Translations under genes and position numbers: made by a program
Assembly: GCF_024198175.1 (NCBI RefSeq)
Contig: NZ_JAJVKV010000003.1
Coordinates: forward strand, 1,116,001 to 1,180,000
Direction of reading: 5' to 3'
DNA length: 64,000 bases
From: Pyxidicoccus xibeiensis
GTDB lineage: Bacteria > Myxococcota > Myxococcia > Myxococcales > Myxococcaceae
In this document: piece by piece, positions 8,977 through 17,129 of the stretch
Numbering within the stretch: position 1 is the stretch's first letter
Layout of the letters: each line of letters begins with the position of its first letter
Notes under the pieces: generated by a model
Seen by the model: the letters and a program-made list of their open reading frames with translations, nothing else
Databases searched by the model: none
Told to the model about the DNA's origin: nothing

Positions 8977-11586
8977 ATGAACCGCTTCGCGCTCTTCCTC
9001 TGCCTCGTCTCCCTCGCCTCCGGTGCGCAGCCCGGACCGGATGCCGGCACCCCGGCGGGTCCCGCCGCCACCGCCACTGAACCCGCGAAGGCCCCCGGAA
9101 CGCCTCCGGACGGCACCGCCCCACCCGCTGCGGGTGACGTCGTCGGCACGCCGCCCTCCCCGGCCGAGCCTCCTGCCCCGCCCCGCTCCGCAGACCGGCG
9201 TGAGGACCGCGATGACGACCGTGACCGCGATGACGACCGCGACCGGGACGATGATCGAAAGCGAAGCCGCGACCGTGGAGAGGACGACGACCGCGACGAG
9301 GACTCGCGGCACGGCGCCAGGGGACGCAACAAGGCCCACGCCAAAGCCACAGAGGACGGACAGGAAGCGCGCGACGCGTGCCCCGACGACTACGGAGACG
9401 AAGACGAGGAGGAAGACGAGGACGACACCGGCATTCTCGAGCCGCTCCAGCTCAGCGTGGACGGCAAGCCCCTCACTCCTGGCAGCATGGAGCTTCACGG
9501 CCTCCAGCGACTGACGGAGCAGCAGGTGCGCGCGCTCATCGGAGCGTCCGACACGCCTCCCCAGGGCACGCTGACCGCGAAGGAGGCGCAGACGTTCCTC
9601 CGCCGGCTCGCGCGCACGGGCCTCTTCGCCCGCGTGGAGCCGCGCCTGCGCGTCCCCGAGCAGGGGCCCGCCGTGCTGGAGGTCCACCTGGAGGAGAACC
9701 CCACCGTCACCTCCGTGGAGCTGGAGGGACTCCAGGACCTCCAGGCCCCCGAGCTGCTGGAGGAGCTGTTCCGCCTCCCGCACTACTTCCCCGACGAGGA
9801 CGAAGACGAGGACGAGGACATCATCGCCACCCTGCGCCTCGACACCCGCCGCGGCACGCTGTCGGTCATCCGCTCGTGCCCGCCTCCGCGCCCCCCGCGC
9901 GAGTGGGTGGCCCGCCTGGAGCGTGACGAGTTCCGGCCCGGCATCGTCCTGGGTGGCGTGGCCCAGGCGCTGGAGCAGACGCTGAAGGACCTGCGTGACG
10001 ACGGCTACCTCCTCGCGAGCCTGTCCGGCACCCTGCACCCGGATGGCCGGCTGGTGGTGACGGTGGACGAGGGCCGGCTGGAGGGCGTGGACGTGCAGGG
10101 CGTGGGCCCGGAGATGGCCGCGCGGGTGCGTGAGGAGCTGGACCTGAAGCCCGGCGACGTCTTCCTGCGCAGTGACGCGCGGCGGGCCATGGAGCGCCTG
10201 GAGACGCGCCTGCCCTTCCTGAAGCCCGTGGACCTGGACGATGACGACGACGGGTTGCACCGCCGGGCCCGCGTCGTCGAGGAGCGAGAGGCCGACGGCA
10301 CACGGCGCTACCGCACGCAGGAGCAGGAGCGCCGCCAGAAGCGCCGGCGCGAGCAGGTGGAGTTCGAGCTCAGCTTGCGCCAGCTCACCGAGTGGTGGGA
10401 GCACGAGCGCGAGGGAGAGGGCATCACCCTCGACGGGAAGCGCCTGGTGGTGCACGTGCGCCCGCGTCCCCCGGACCTGGACCTGGACCTGCTGCCGGTC
10501 CACACACAGGTGACGGGCTTCGCGCCGGGCGTGTCGGGCAACCTGCGCATCTGGGACCCGAAGGACCGGGCCCACGTCACGGTGGACGCGGCCCTCTTCA
10601 TCCCGCTGCGGCTGGGAGGCCAGCGCCTGCCGGACGACCCCGAGGGGACGAAGCGCCAGCGCCGGCTGAACCTGCTGGGCGGTGCGAAGGTACGGGTGCC
10701 CGCCCTCCGGCTCGCGGAGCTGGGCGCCCAGGTGTACGACTTCACCGACACGCTGGACCGCTGGCGGCTGGGAGACATCGACTCGTACATCTACTCGTTC
10801 CTCATCAACCGGCCGGACCGCGAGTACTTCCGCCGCAAGGGCCTCACCGCCTTCGCCACCTGGCGCTGGGCGGACGACTGGCTCGCGGGCGCCGAGTTCC
10901 GCTCGGACCGCTACGAGTCGATGCGCAGCTTCACCCCGCCGCTCACCGTGTTCCGTCGTGACTCGGCGCCCTTCACCAACTCGCCGGTGACCGAGGGCCG
11001 CTTCAAGTCCGTGGTGCTCCGGCTGGAGTACGCCAGCGACGCGTCACCCGCCGCGGACGTGGGCTCCCTCTTCCGTACGCCGGAGACGACCCTCTTCGAC
11101 CGGGATAGCGACTCGAAGAAGCGCGCCTCCCTGCGCGGGCTGCTCACGCTGGAGGTGGGTGACGGCCCGGGTGCCTCCGGCGCCGCTGACGCGCGGTTCT
11201 GGAAGCTGGTGAGTGACCTGTCGCTGGACGTACCCATGGGCTGGGACACGGGGCTGCGCCTGCGCGTGCGCACCGCCGGCGGCGACGACCTGCCCGAGCA
11301 GAAGCGCGAGGCGCTGGGCGGCTGGACGGCGCTGCGGGGCCATGGCTTCAAGGAGTTCCGCGGCGACGTGTCGCTGCTCACCACGGCGGAGTACCGCTGG
11401 CAGTTCTTCGGCATCTTCGCGGACGTGGGCTCGGTGCGCGCGGACGACGCGTGGACGGAGGCGCGGCTGGGTCTGGGTGGCAGCTTCCACTTCGGCGATG
11501 ACGTGCGCCTGGACGTCGCGTGGCGCACCGACGAGAAGGCCACGGCCACGCCGGAAGCACGGCTGCTCTTCGTAAGGACGTTCTGA
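8977..11586 (+). CDS. BamA/TamA-type Omp85 outer-membrane protein with charged repeats
   Basis: An 869-residue outer-membrane protein. The start at 8977 gives signal peptide MNRFALFLCLVSLASGAQ; longer upstream frames lack one. After a Pro/Ala linker comes a polyampholytic run (about 65-150) built of D-D-R-D-R-D units followed by an acidic run. POTRA-like segments follow (about 155-300 and 310-430): LHGLQRLTEQQVRALIG, FLRRLARTGLFARVE, and GYLLASLSGTLHPDGRLVV. The C-terminal half (about 500-869) is beta-barrel-like and ends in LLFVRTF, the terminal Phe typical of Omp85 barrels; GLRLRVRTAGGDDLPEQKR and LRGHGFKEFRGD resemble the conserved barrel motifs of the surface-antigen domain. Role: insertion or secretion of outer-membrane or surface proteins. 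Five bases separate it from the next gene. Confidence 0.88.
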   Translation: MNRFALFLCLVSLASGAQPGPDAGTPAGPAATATEPAKAPGTPPDGTAPPAAGDVVGTPPSPAEPPAPPRSADRREDRDDDRDRDDDRDRDDDRKRSRDRGEDDDRDEDSRHGARGRNKAHAKATEDGQEARDACPDDYGDEDEEEDEDDTGILEPLQLSVDGKPLTPGSMELHGLQRLTEQQVRALIGASDTPPQGTLTAKEAQTFLRRLARTGLFARVEPRLRVPEQGPAVLEVHLEENPTVTSVELEGLQDLQAPELLEELFRLPHYFPDEDEDEDEDIIATLRLDTRRGTLSVIRSCPPPRPPREWVARLERDEFRPGIVLGGVAQALEQTLKDLRDDGYLLASLSGTLHPDGRLVVTVDEGRLEGVDVQGVGPEMAARVREELDLKPGDVFLRSDARRAMERLETRLPFLKPVDLDDDDDGLHRRARVVEEREADGTRRYRTQEQERRQKRRREQVEFELSLRQLTEWWEHEREGEGITLDGKRLVVHVRPRPPDLDLDLLPVHTQVTGFAPGVSGNLRIWDPKDRAHVTVDAALFIPLRLGGQRLPDDPEGTKRQRRLNLLGGAKVRVPALRLAELGAQVYDFTDTLDRWRLGDIDSYIYSFLINRPDREYFRRKGLTAFATWRWADDWLAGAEFRSDRYESMRSFTPPLTVFRRDSAPFTNSPVTEGRFKSVVLRLEYASDASPAADVGSLFRTPETTLFDRDSDSKKRASLRGLLTLEVGDGPGASGAADARFWKLVSDLSLDVPMGWDTGLRLRVRTAGGDDLPEQKREALGGWTALRGHGFKEFRGDVSLLTTAEYRWQFFGIFADVGSVRADDAWTEARLGLGGSFHFGDDVRLDVAWRTDEKATATPEARLLFVRTF

Positions 11587-11591
11587 CGCGC

Positions 11592-12200
11592 ATGAGACGT
11601 CCTGGAACACGGGCGAAGAGCAGCCTCGGTGCGGCGCTGGTGGCCGCGGCGGGGCTGCTCGCGCCCACCGTCCGAGCAGAGGAAGACCCACGGGCCTCCT
11701 GCGCCGCCACGCTCTCCGGAAGGCGCGTGGTGGCGAGGCTGGAGGCCTTCTCCTTCGTCTCACCGGAGCTGGACCGGCTGGTGCGGCTGGGAATGGCGGG
11801 CAGGGTGGAGGTGGAGGTCACCCTCTTCCAGCGCCGCTCGCTCTGGTTCGACGCGCGGGTGGACGGCACGCGGCTGACGCAGGTGCTCGCCTTCACGCGC
11901 GCCGGCTACGTGCTGGATGGCAGGCCGCTGCCGGGAGGCCCCGGCGCGCTGGAGCTGGAGCGGGTGGCCTGGACGCTGGAGGAGCGCCCGGAGGCAGGGG
12001 ACCGCTTCGTGGTGCAGGTGGAGGTGCGGCTGCAGGTGGTGACGGCCGCGAGCCTGGGCCGGGTGGCCTCGTGGCTGACGCAGGAGAAGAACGCGGCCGG
12101 CGAGGAGCGCTCCGGCCTCACGGGCACCGTGCTGCGCTCGGTGGCCGAGGACTTGTCGCGAGCGGCCTCGGCCCGCTGTGAGGTCACCCGCCCGCCCTGA
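11592..12200 (+). CDS. exported protein, DUF4390-like
   Basis: A 202-residue exported protein. ATG at 11592 gives a basic start and the hydrophobic stretch SLGAALVAAAGLLAPTVRAEE with an A-x-A type cleavage site. The mature part alternates beta-strand-like segments: VVARLEAFSFVSPELDRLVRLG, VEVEVTLFQRRSLWFD, and a long strand pair ending VEVRLQVVTAA. This FVSPEL-L-LG plus strands pattern resembles DUF4390 periplasmic proteins, but the match is by eye only. It follows the Omp85 gene by 5 bp, so the two are almost certainly co-transcribed and may act together at the outer membrane. Confidence 0.8.
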   Translation: MRRPGTRAKSSLGAALVAAAGLLAPTVRAEEDPRASCAATLSGRRVVARLEAFSFVSPELDRLVRLGMAGRVEVEVTLFQRRSLWFDARVDGTRLTQVLAFTRAGYVLDGRPLPGGPGALELERVAWTLEERPEAGDRFVVQVEVRLQVVTAASLGRVASWLTQEKNAAGEERSGLTGTVLRSVAEDLSRAASARCEVTRPP

Positions 12201-12322
12201 GCCGGGGCAGACGCAGCCCGCGCGCGGGCACGGAAGAAGGACATCGAAGTCTCGCCCGCGCCATGCGTGGGCCCTGCAATCACAAACTGCCCGGCCTGCT
12301 GGCCGAGGCCAGGAGAACCCTC

Positions 12323-12634
12323 ATGCGCCGTTGGATGCCCCTGCTCCTCGTCATGGCCGCGGCATGCGGCTTCCGAATCGAGCCGACCTCCCGCCCCTTC
12401 GACCTCGGCTCCATCACGTGGGACGCGCAACGCTCCGTCCGGGTCCACGTTCCACCCGGCGCCGAGCTCGCCGGCAGCGACCTTCCCCTCCTCTACCTCG
12501 AAGAGGGACACGCGCTGTTCTTTCCCTCCGGAGCGGGTGACGCCAGACACGCGGTGGTGCCCCGCCCGAGCGAGCTGGTGTCACTCCTGCGGCGCCAGGA
12601 CATCGTCATCGTGACGGTGGACCTGGAGTCTTGA
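12323..12634 (+). CDS. small lipoprotein of unknown function
   Basis: A 103-residue lipoprotein. The ATG at 12323 is chosen because AGGAG lies at 12311-12315 and it begins MRRWMPLLLVMAAAC, a clean signal II peptide with lipobox AAAC. The mature part is short, with a beta-rich pattern (RSVRVHVPPGAELAGSDLP, LLYLEEGHALFFPSG) and ends IVIVTVDLES. No family recognised. Its 3' end overlaps the convergent reductase gene by 29 bp. Confidence 0.72.
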   Translation: MRRWMPLLLVMAAACGFRIEPTSRPFDLGSITWDAQRSVRVHVPPGAELAGSDLPLLYLEEGHALFFPSGAGDARHAVVPRPSELVSLLRRQDIVIVTVDLES

Positions 12635-13643
12635 GGACGCGGACCAGCGCGCGTCCGAAGTTCTCGCCCCGGAAGAGGCCGGCGAAGGCGGCGGGCGCGG
12701 CGTCCAGCCCCTCCACCACGTGCTCCCGGTGGCGCAGCGTCCCGTCGGCCAGCCACTGCCGGAGCTCGGCCCGCGCCTGGGGGAAGCGCTCCGCGTAGTC
12801 GAGCACCACGAAGCCCTCCATGCGCAGCCGGTGGGTGATGAGGTACGGCGTGTTCTTCAGCCCCGCGCGCTGCTTCGCCGGCACGCCGTAGTCGGCCACC
12901 AGCCCCGACACCACCACGCGGCCTCTTTGCGCCATGCACGCCAGCGCGGCATCCAGCGTGGTGCCCCCCACGTTGTCGAGGAACACGCCATACCCCTCGG
13001 GCGCGGCGCGGCGGAGGGCCGCCTCCAGGTCCGGCTCGGCGCGGTAGTCCACGGCCACGTCGAAGCCCAGCTCCTCCACCAGCCACCGGCACTTCGCCGG
13101 CCCGCCCGCGGTGCCCACCACCCTCGCGCCCCGCCGCTTCGCCAGCTGCCCCGCGATGGAGCCCACCGCGCCCGCCGCGGACGAGACGAGCACCGTCTCC
13201 CCCGCCTTCGGCTGCCCCAGCTCCAGGATGCCGAAGTACGCCGTCAGTCCGGGGATGCCGAGCACGCCCAGCTCGGCGGACAGCGGCTCGGGTCCTGGCT
13301 CCACCTTCCGCAAGCCGCGCCCACCTACCACCGCGTGCGCCCGCCAGCCCCACGCGCCGAGGACGAGGTCCCCCACGGCGAAGCTCGCATGGCGCGACTC
13401 GAGCACCTCTCCCACCGCGGCGCTGTGGATGACGTCGCCCGGAGCCAGGGGCGGCGCATAGGAGGCCACACCCCCCAGGCGGGAAAGCGTCCCCGGGTCC
13501 ACCGACACGTAGTGCGTGCGCACCCGCAGCTCGCCCTCCTTCGGGTCGGGGACGTCCACCGGCTCCACGCGGAAGTCCTCCGGCGAGGGCAACCCGGGGA
13601 TGTGGCGGGCCAGGACGACCTGGCGGCTGGGCAGAGGGCTCAT
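12606..13643 (-). CDS. NADP-dependent medium-chain oxidoreductase (CurA / LTB4DH-like)
   Basis: A 345-residue reductase of the zinc-independent medium-chain family that reduces alpha,beta-unsaturated carbonyls with NADPH. Signs: N-terminal substrate domain with DFRVEPVDVPDPKEGELRV, IPGLTAYFGILELG, the nucleotide-binding motif SSAAGAVGSIAGQLAK, GFDVAVDYR, and VFLDNVGGTTLDAAL followed by GRVVVSGL. These match the curcumin reductase / leukotriene B4 12-hydroxydehydrogenase group. No catalytic zinc ligands are seen. Divergent from the 13694 gene with a 50-bp gap, so a shared promoter region is likely. The real substrate is unknown. Confidence 0.9.
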   Translation of the reverse strand: MSPLPSRQVVLARHIPGLPSPEDFRVEPVDVPDPKEGELRVRTHYVSVDPGTLSRLGGVASYAPPLAPGDVIHSAAVGEVLESRHASFAVGDLVLGAWGWRAHAVVGGRGLRKVEPGPEPLSAELGVLGIPGLTAYFGILELGQPKAGETVLVSSAAGAVGSIAGQLAKRRGARVVGTAGGPAKCRWLVEELGFDVAVDYRAEPDLEAALRRAAPEGYGVFLDNVGGTTLDAALACMAQRGRVVVSGLVADYGVPAKQRAGLKNTPYLITHRLRMEGFVVLDYAERFPQARAELRQWLADGTLRHREHVVEGLDAAPAAFAGLFRGENFGRALVRVLKTPGPPSR

Positions 13644-13693
13644 GGAGGGGGCTTCCTAGCAACCCGGGCCCCTCTCTTCATAGGCTTCGGGCC

Positions 13694-14884
13694 ATGACGA
13701 TTGCCCGTCCCGCCGAGGCCCCCTCCGAAGCTCCCGTGGTGCATCCCCTGCTGGCCGCCGCCGAGGCGATGTTCCCGCGCCTGTCCGCGCGCTCCGACGA
13801 AATCGAGAGTGCCCGCCGCCTGCCGCCGGACCTCGCCGCCGAGCTGGCCCGGGAGGGCTTCTTCCGCATGATGATTCCCCAGGCCCTGGGCGGCCTGGAG
13901 CTGCACCCGGCCCTGTCCTTCCAGGCCATCGAGTCGCTGTCGAAGGCGGACGGCGCCACGGGCTGGTGCGTGATGATTGGCGCGGCCACCGCGCTCGTCT
14001 CCGCCTGGCTGCCGGAGACCGCGGCACGGAGCATCTACGGCCCCGCGGACGCCATCACCGGAGGCGTGGCGGCGCCTATCGGCCGGGCCGAGCGCGTCGA
14101 GGGTGGCTACCGCGTCTCCGGCCGCTGGCCCTGGGCGAGCGGCGCGCAGCACTGCCAGTGGCTGGTGGGCGGCGGGGTGGTGACCGAGGGCGGCAAGCCC
14201 CGCCTGGTGCGCGAGGGCGTGCCCGAGACGCGCACCTTCTTCTTCCCCATCCAGAGCGTGGTGCTGCACGACACCTGGTACGCCTCGGGCCTGTGCGGCA
14301 CGGGCAGCGGTGACATGGAGGTGAAGGACGTCTTCGTGCCGGAGGAGTACACGTTCGCGCTCGTGGGCCAGCGCCCGCGCATCGCCTCGCCGCTCTACGG
14401 CTTCCCCTTCGGCCTGCTGGGACTGGGAATCCCGGCCGTGGCGCTGGGCCTCGCCCGCCGTGCCATCGACGAGCTGATGGCGCTGTCCCGCCAGAAGACG
14501 CTGATGCTGGAGCGCCGCCTCCTGGCCGCGCGTCCCGCGGCCCAGGAAGCCGTCGCGGATGCCGAGGCCACCGTGCGCTCCGCCCGCGCCTTCCTCCTGG
14601 AGGCCATCAACGCCATCTACGCCGAGTCCACGCGGGGCCCCGTCTCCGTACGCTCCCGCGCCGAGCTGCGGCTGGCGATGACGCACGCCACCCGGAGCGC
14701 CGCGCGCGCGGTGGACCGCATGTACGAGGCCGCCGGAGGTACCGCGGTCTTCCGCTCCAGCCCGCTGCAGCGCTGCTTCCGGGACGTCCACACCGCCACC
14801 CAGCACGCCATGGTGGCCCCCGCCACGCTGGAGCTCACCGGCGGGCTGCTGCTGGGCCAGGAGTTGCCCACCTTCACGCTGTAG
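13694..14884 (+). CDS. acyl-CoA dehydrogenase-type flavoprotein (HsaA/HpaH-like)
   Basis: A 396-residue flavoprotein. N-terminal helical domain (LPPDLAAELAREGFFRMMIPQALGG), mid beta domain (GGVAAPIGRAERVEGGYRVSG, WPWASGAQH), C-terminal helical domain with ARAVDRMYEAAGGTAVFRSS and RCFRDVHTATQHAM. The PWASGAQH and RDVHTATQH motifs fit the oxygenase branch of the acyl-CoA dehydrogenase fold (HsaA, DszC, HpaH C-terminal type) better than true fatty-acid dehydrogenases. It would hydroxylate or oxidise an aromatic or other small substrate using reduced flavin. No reductase partner gene is adjacent. Divergent from the reductase gene. Confidence 0.86.
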   Translation: MTIARPAEAPSEAPVVHPLLAAAEAMFPRLSARSDEIESARRLPPDLAAELAREGFFRMMIPQALGGLELHPALSFQAIESLSKADGATGWCVMIGAATALVSAWLPETAARSIYGPADAITGGVAAPIGRAERVEGGYRVSGRWPWASGAQHCQWLVGGGVVTEGGKPRLVREGVPETRTFFFPIQSVVLHDTWYASGLCGTGSGDMEVKDVFVPEEYTFALVGQRPRIASPLYGFPFGLLGLGIPAVALGLARRAIDELMALSRQKTLMLERRLLAARPAAQEAVADAEATVRSARAFLLEAINAIYAESTRGPVSVRSRAELRLAMTHATRSAARAVDRMYEAAGGTAVFRSSPLQRCFRDVHTATQHAMVAPATLELTGGLLLGQELPTFTL

Positions 14885-15042
14885 TCGGCGAAGACGCCCC
14901 GGAATATTCCTCGCGATGACTTCTTGTCAGGCGCTCGCTGTGAAGCGTTGGGCGCCGAGCATGCCAGCGCACGTTCCACACGTGTCGATTGAGCCCCGCG
15001 TGGGACCTCCCTACGTTGCCCGGCCTCACGTACGGAGGAGCC

Positions 15043-15435
15043 ATGGCCCTGCAGGACAGCTACAAGGACGTGCTCGAGGTCGCGAAGAACGTCGGCGCCC
15101 AGGTCGAGTCTCGCGAGGAGAATGGCAAGCTCATCATCAAGGGGAAGGTGAACCACGCCTTCGACCGGGACCGCATCTGGGACCAGATCAAGGCGAAGCA
15201 CCCGAGCTGGCAGAACGAGGTCATGGTCATGCTCGACGTCATCAACGCCGAGCCCTATGGCCTCTACACCGTGAAGTCCGGTGACACGCTGAGCAAGCTG
15301 GCCAAGGACATCTACGGGGACATGAAGCTCTACCCGAAGATTTTCGAGGCCAACAAGGACCAGCTGAAGAACCCGGACACCATCAAGGTGGGCCAGGTGC
15401 TGAAGCTGCCGCCCAAGTCCATCGCCCAGGCGTGA
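15043..15435 (+). CDS. BON-LysM protein (YgaU/Kbp-like)
   Basis: A 130-residue protein with no signal peptide. Residues about 5-65 look like a BON-type alpha/beta unit (VEVAKNVG-like helix, [10 protein letters not shown] strand); about 75-124 is a LysM domain ([39 protein letters not shown]). The order and length match E. coli YgaU/Kbp, a K+-binding cytoplasmic protein of 149 residues; LysM also binds peptidoglycan when exported. Start ATG at 15043 follows a strong GGAGGAG at 15034-15040. A GC-rich hairpin after the stop suggests a single-gene unit. Confidence 0.88.
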   Translation: MALQDSYKDVLEVAKNVGAQVESREENGKLIIKGKVNHAFDRDRIWDQIKAKHPSWQNEVMVMLDVINAEPYGLYTVKSGDTLSKLAKDIYGDMKLYPKIFEANKDQLKNPDTIKVGQVLKLPPKSIAQA

Positions 15436-15454
15436 AGCGACGCCACTGAATGCC

Positions 15455-15485
15455 CCGGGCCCTGGGCCACATGCCCCAGGCCCGG
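15455..15485. terminator. GC-rich hairpin between convergent genes
   Basis: CCGGGCCCTGGG (15455-15466) pairs with CCCAGGCCCGG (15475-15485) with one bulged base and an 8-base loop. It lies between the stops of the convergent LysM and amine-oxidase genes, so it could end transcription from both sides. No T-run follows. Confidence 0.5.
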
Positions 15486-15494
15486 TGGCTGGCG

Positions 15495-17129
15495 TCACAG
15501 CCAGCTCGCCTCGCGCCGTCCCAGCTCCACCAGCACGCGCTCCGCGGCGCGCACGCCGAACCAGTTGGCCTCCTCGAAGAGCGCCATGCCGCCCAGGTCC
15601 GAGTGCGCGAAGTGCAGGCTCCGCCCCAGGCTCTCCTGCGCCGCCTTCTTCGCCGCGCCCCACATGAAGCCCGGCGACGGCCGCACCATGGCGTGCCCCC
15701 AGCGCTGGACCTCGAGCCGCCGCGCCTGCTCGGCGATGCCCGGGTGCGCCGGCAGCAGGTCTGCCATGACGAGCGCCTCCCAGTCCGCGTACGTCGCGGA
15801 GAGCGCCTTCTCCCGCTCCGCCTTCACGTCCGCGCCGTCCATGGGCAGGTACCACGTCAGCACCGTGGGGCCATTCTCGTCCTGGCGCAGCAGCTGGTGC
15901 GTGGCCACCACGTACCCCAGGCTGCGGCTCTCGTAGAAGACGTTGTCCCAGGCCAGCGGGAAGCCTCGCGAGCGCGGCGGCGAGGCCAGCGTCAGGTTGG
16001 CCACCACCCACGGCCCATACGAGAAGGCCCCCAGCCACTCCGGCCGCTGCCGCCGCCACGGCGCCACCACGTGCGCCGCCACGAAGCGCGGGCAGGCCAG
16101 CACCACCTGTCTGGCCAGGAAGGCCCGGGGCTTCCCCGTGCCCGCCTCCAGCGCGTCCACCCGGCAGCCGCCCTCACCCGGCTCCACCGTGTGCACCAGC
16201 ACGTTGCGCTCCACCGTCCCGGGCGGCAGCCCGGCCTGCAGCTGCGACACCAGCCGGCCATTGCCCTCGGGCCAGCTCAGGAAGCCCTCGCTGCGCTCCC
16301 CCTTCCCGTCCTGGCGCGCGGCGAAGTACCAGATGCCCGCCCACGCGGACACGTGCTCGGCCGTGGTGCCGTAGTCGTCGCGGCACGCGTAGTCCACCAC
16401 CCACTTCAGCCGCTCCGAGCGGAAGCCCTCGCGCGTCAGCCACGCCGCCATGGTGAGGCCGTCCAGCGCCGTCCACTCCGCGTCGTCGCTGGACAGCCCC
16501 GAGGGCACGGCGAAGGCCTTGCGCCCCTTCGCGTCGCGCGCGGCGGCGAAGCCATTCATCCGCGCCTCGAAGCGCTCCAGCTCCGCCAGGTCCTCCGCGC
16601 TCGCGCCCGCGCGCAGGTAGAGCCCCTCGTACCAATGGCCCCGGTAGAAGAAGCGCTCCTCCGGCTCGTGGATGAGCAGCGACTCCTCGAAGGTGGGGTA
16701 CCCGTGCGTGTCCACGCCGGTGACGGCGCCCATCTCCTTGAGCAGCCGCACCACGGGGCCGCGGTCCTCCAGCGGCGCCGGCAGGTAGTGCGCGCCCCAG
16801 GGATAGGCGGTGACGGCGTTGCGCCCGGAGCGGGACGTGCCGCCGGCTTCCGCCTCCAGCTCCAGCACCCGCACGCCCTTCACGCCCGCGCCCGCCAGCC
16901 GCCACGCGGCGGACAGGCCGGCCACGCCCGCGCCCACCACCAGCACGTCCACGGGCTCCAGCACCTGCGCGCGAGGCAGCGGCCCGCCGCGCAGCTTGTG
17001 CCCCACCTCCACCGCGCGGTCGACGATGGCGCCCGGCACGGGCTCACGGGGCCGCTCGCGCCGGCACGCGCTGGCCGCCACCGCCGAGCCGAGGAACGCG
17101 GCGACCAGCTCCCGCCGCGTCAGTTCCAC
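15495..17129 (-). CDS. Tat-exported lipoprotein flavin amine oxidase
   Basis: FAD-dependent amine-oxidase-like protein of 544 residues. GTG at 17129 is preferred: GGAGGAG lies 8 bases before it, it overlaps the end of the upstream gene by 10 bp, and it yields a twin-arginine signal (LTRRELVAAFLGSAVAASAC) ending in a lipobox. The mature part has the dinucleotide motif VDVLVVGAGVAGLSAAWRL, then GGTSRSG, the flavin-fold FLARQVVLACP, and a C-terminal stretch with MVRPSPGFMWG and HFAHSDLGGMALFEEANW, typical of monoamine/polyamine oxidase and protoporphyrinogen-oxidase folds. As last gene of the speD operon, a polyamine or polyamine conjugate is the likely substrate, acted on outside the cytoplasmic membrane. 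That link is inference. Confidence 0.88.
   Translation of the reverse strand: MELTRRELVAAFLGSAVAASACRRERPREPVPGAIVDRAVEVGHKLRGGPLPRAQVLEPVDVLVVGAGVAGLSAAWRLAGAGVKGVRVLELEAEAGGTSRSGRNAVTAYPWGAHYLPAPLEDRGPVVRLLKEMGAVTGVDTHGYPTFEESLLIHEPEERFFYRGHWYEGLYLRAGASAEDLAELERFEARMNGFAAARDAKGRKAFAVPSGLSSDDAEWTALDGLTMAAWLTREGFRSERLKWVVDYACRDDYGTTAEHVSAWAGIWYFAARQDGKGERSEGFLSWPEGNGRLVSQLQAGLPPGTVERNVLVHTVEPGEGGCRVDALEAGTGKPRAFLARQVVLACPRFVAAHVVAPWRRQRPEWLGAFSYGPWVVANLTLASPPRSRGFPLAWDNVFYESRSLGYVVATHQLLRQDENGPTVLTWYLPMDGADVKAEREKALSATYADWEALVMADLLPAHPGIAEQARRLEVQRWGHAMVRPSPGFMWGAAKKAAQESLGRSLHFAHSDLGGMALFEEANWFGVRAAERVLVELGRREASWL

Noticed and set aside
9195-9290. Tandem DNA repeat or microsatellite
   Set aside because: It encodes the Asp/Arg run of the Omp85 protein in frame, so it is treated as part of the gene.
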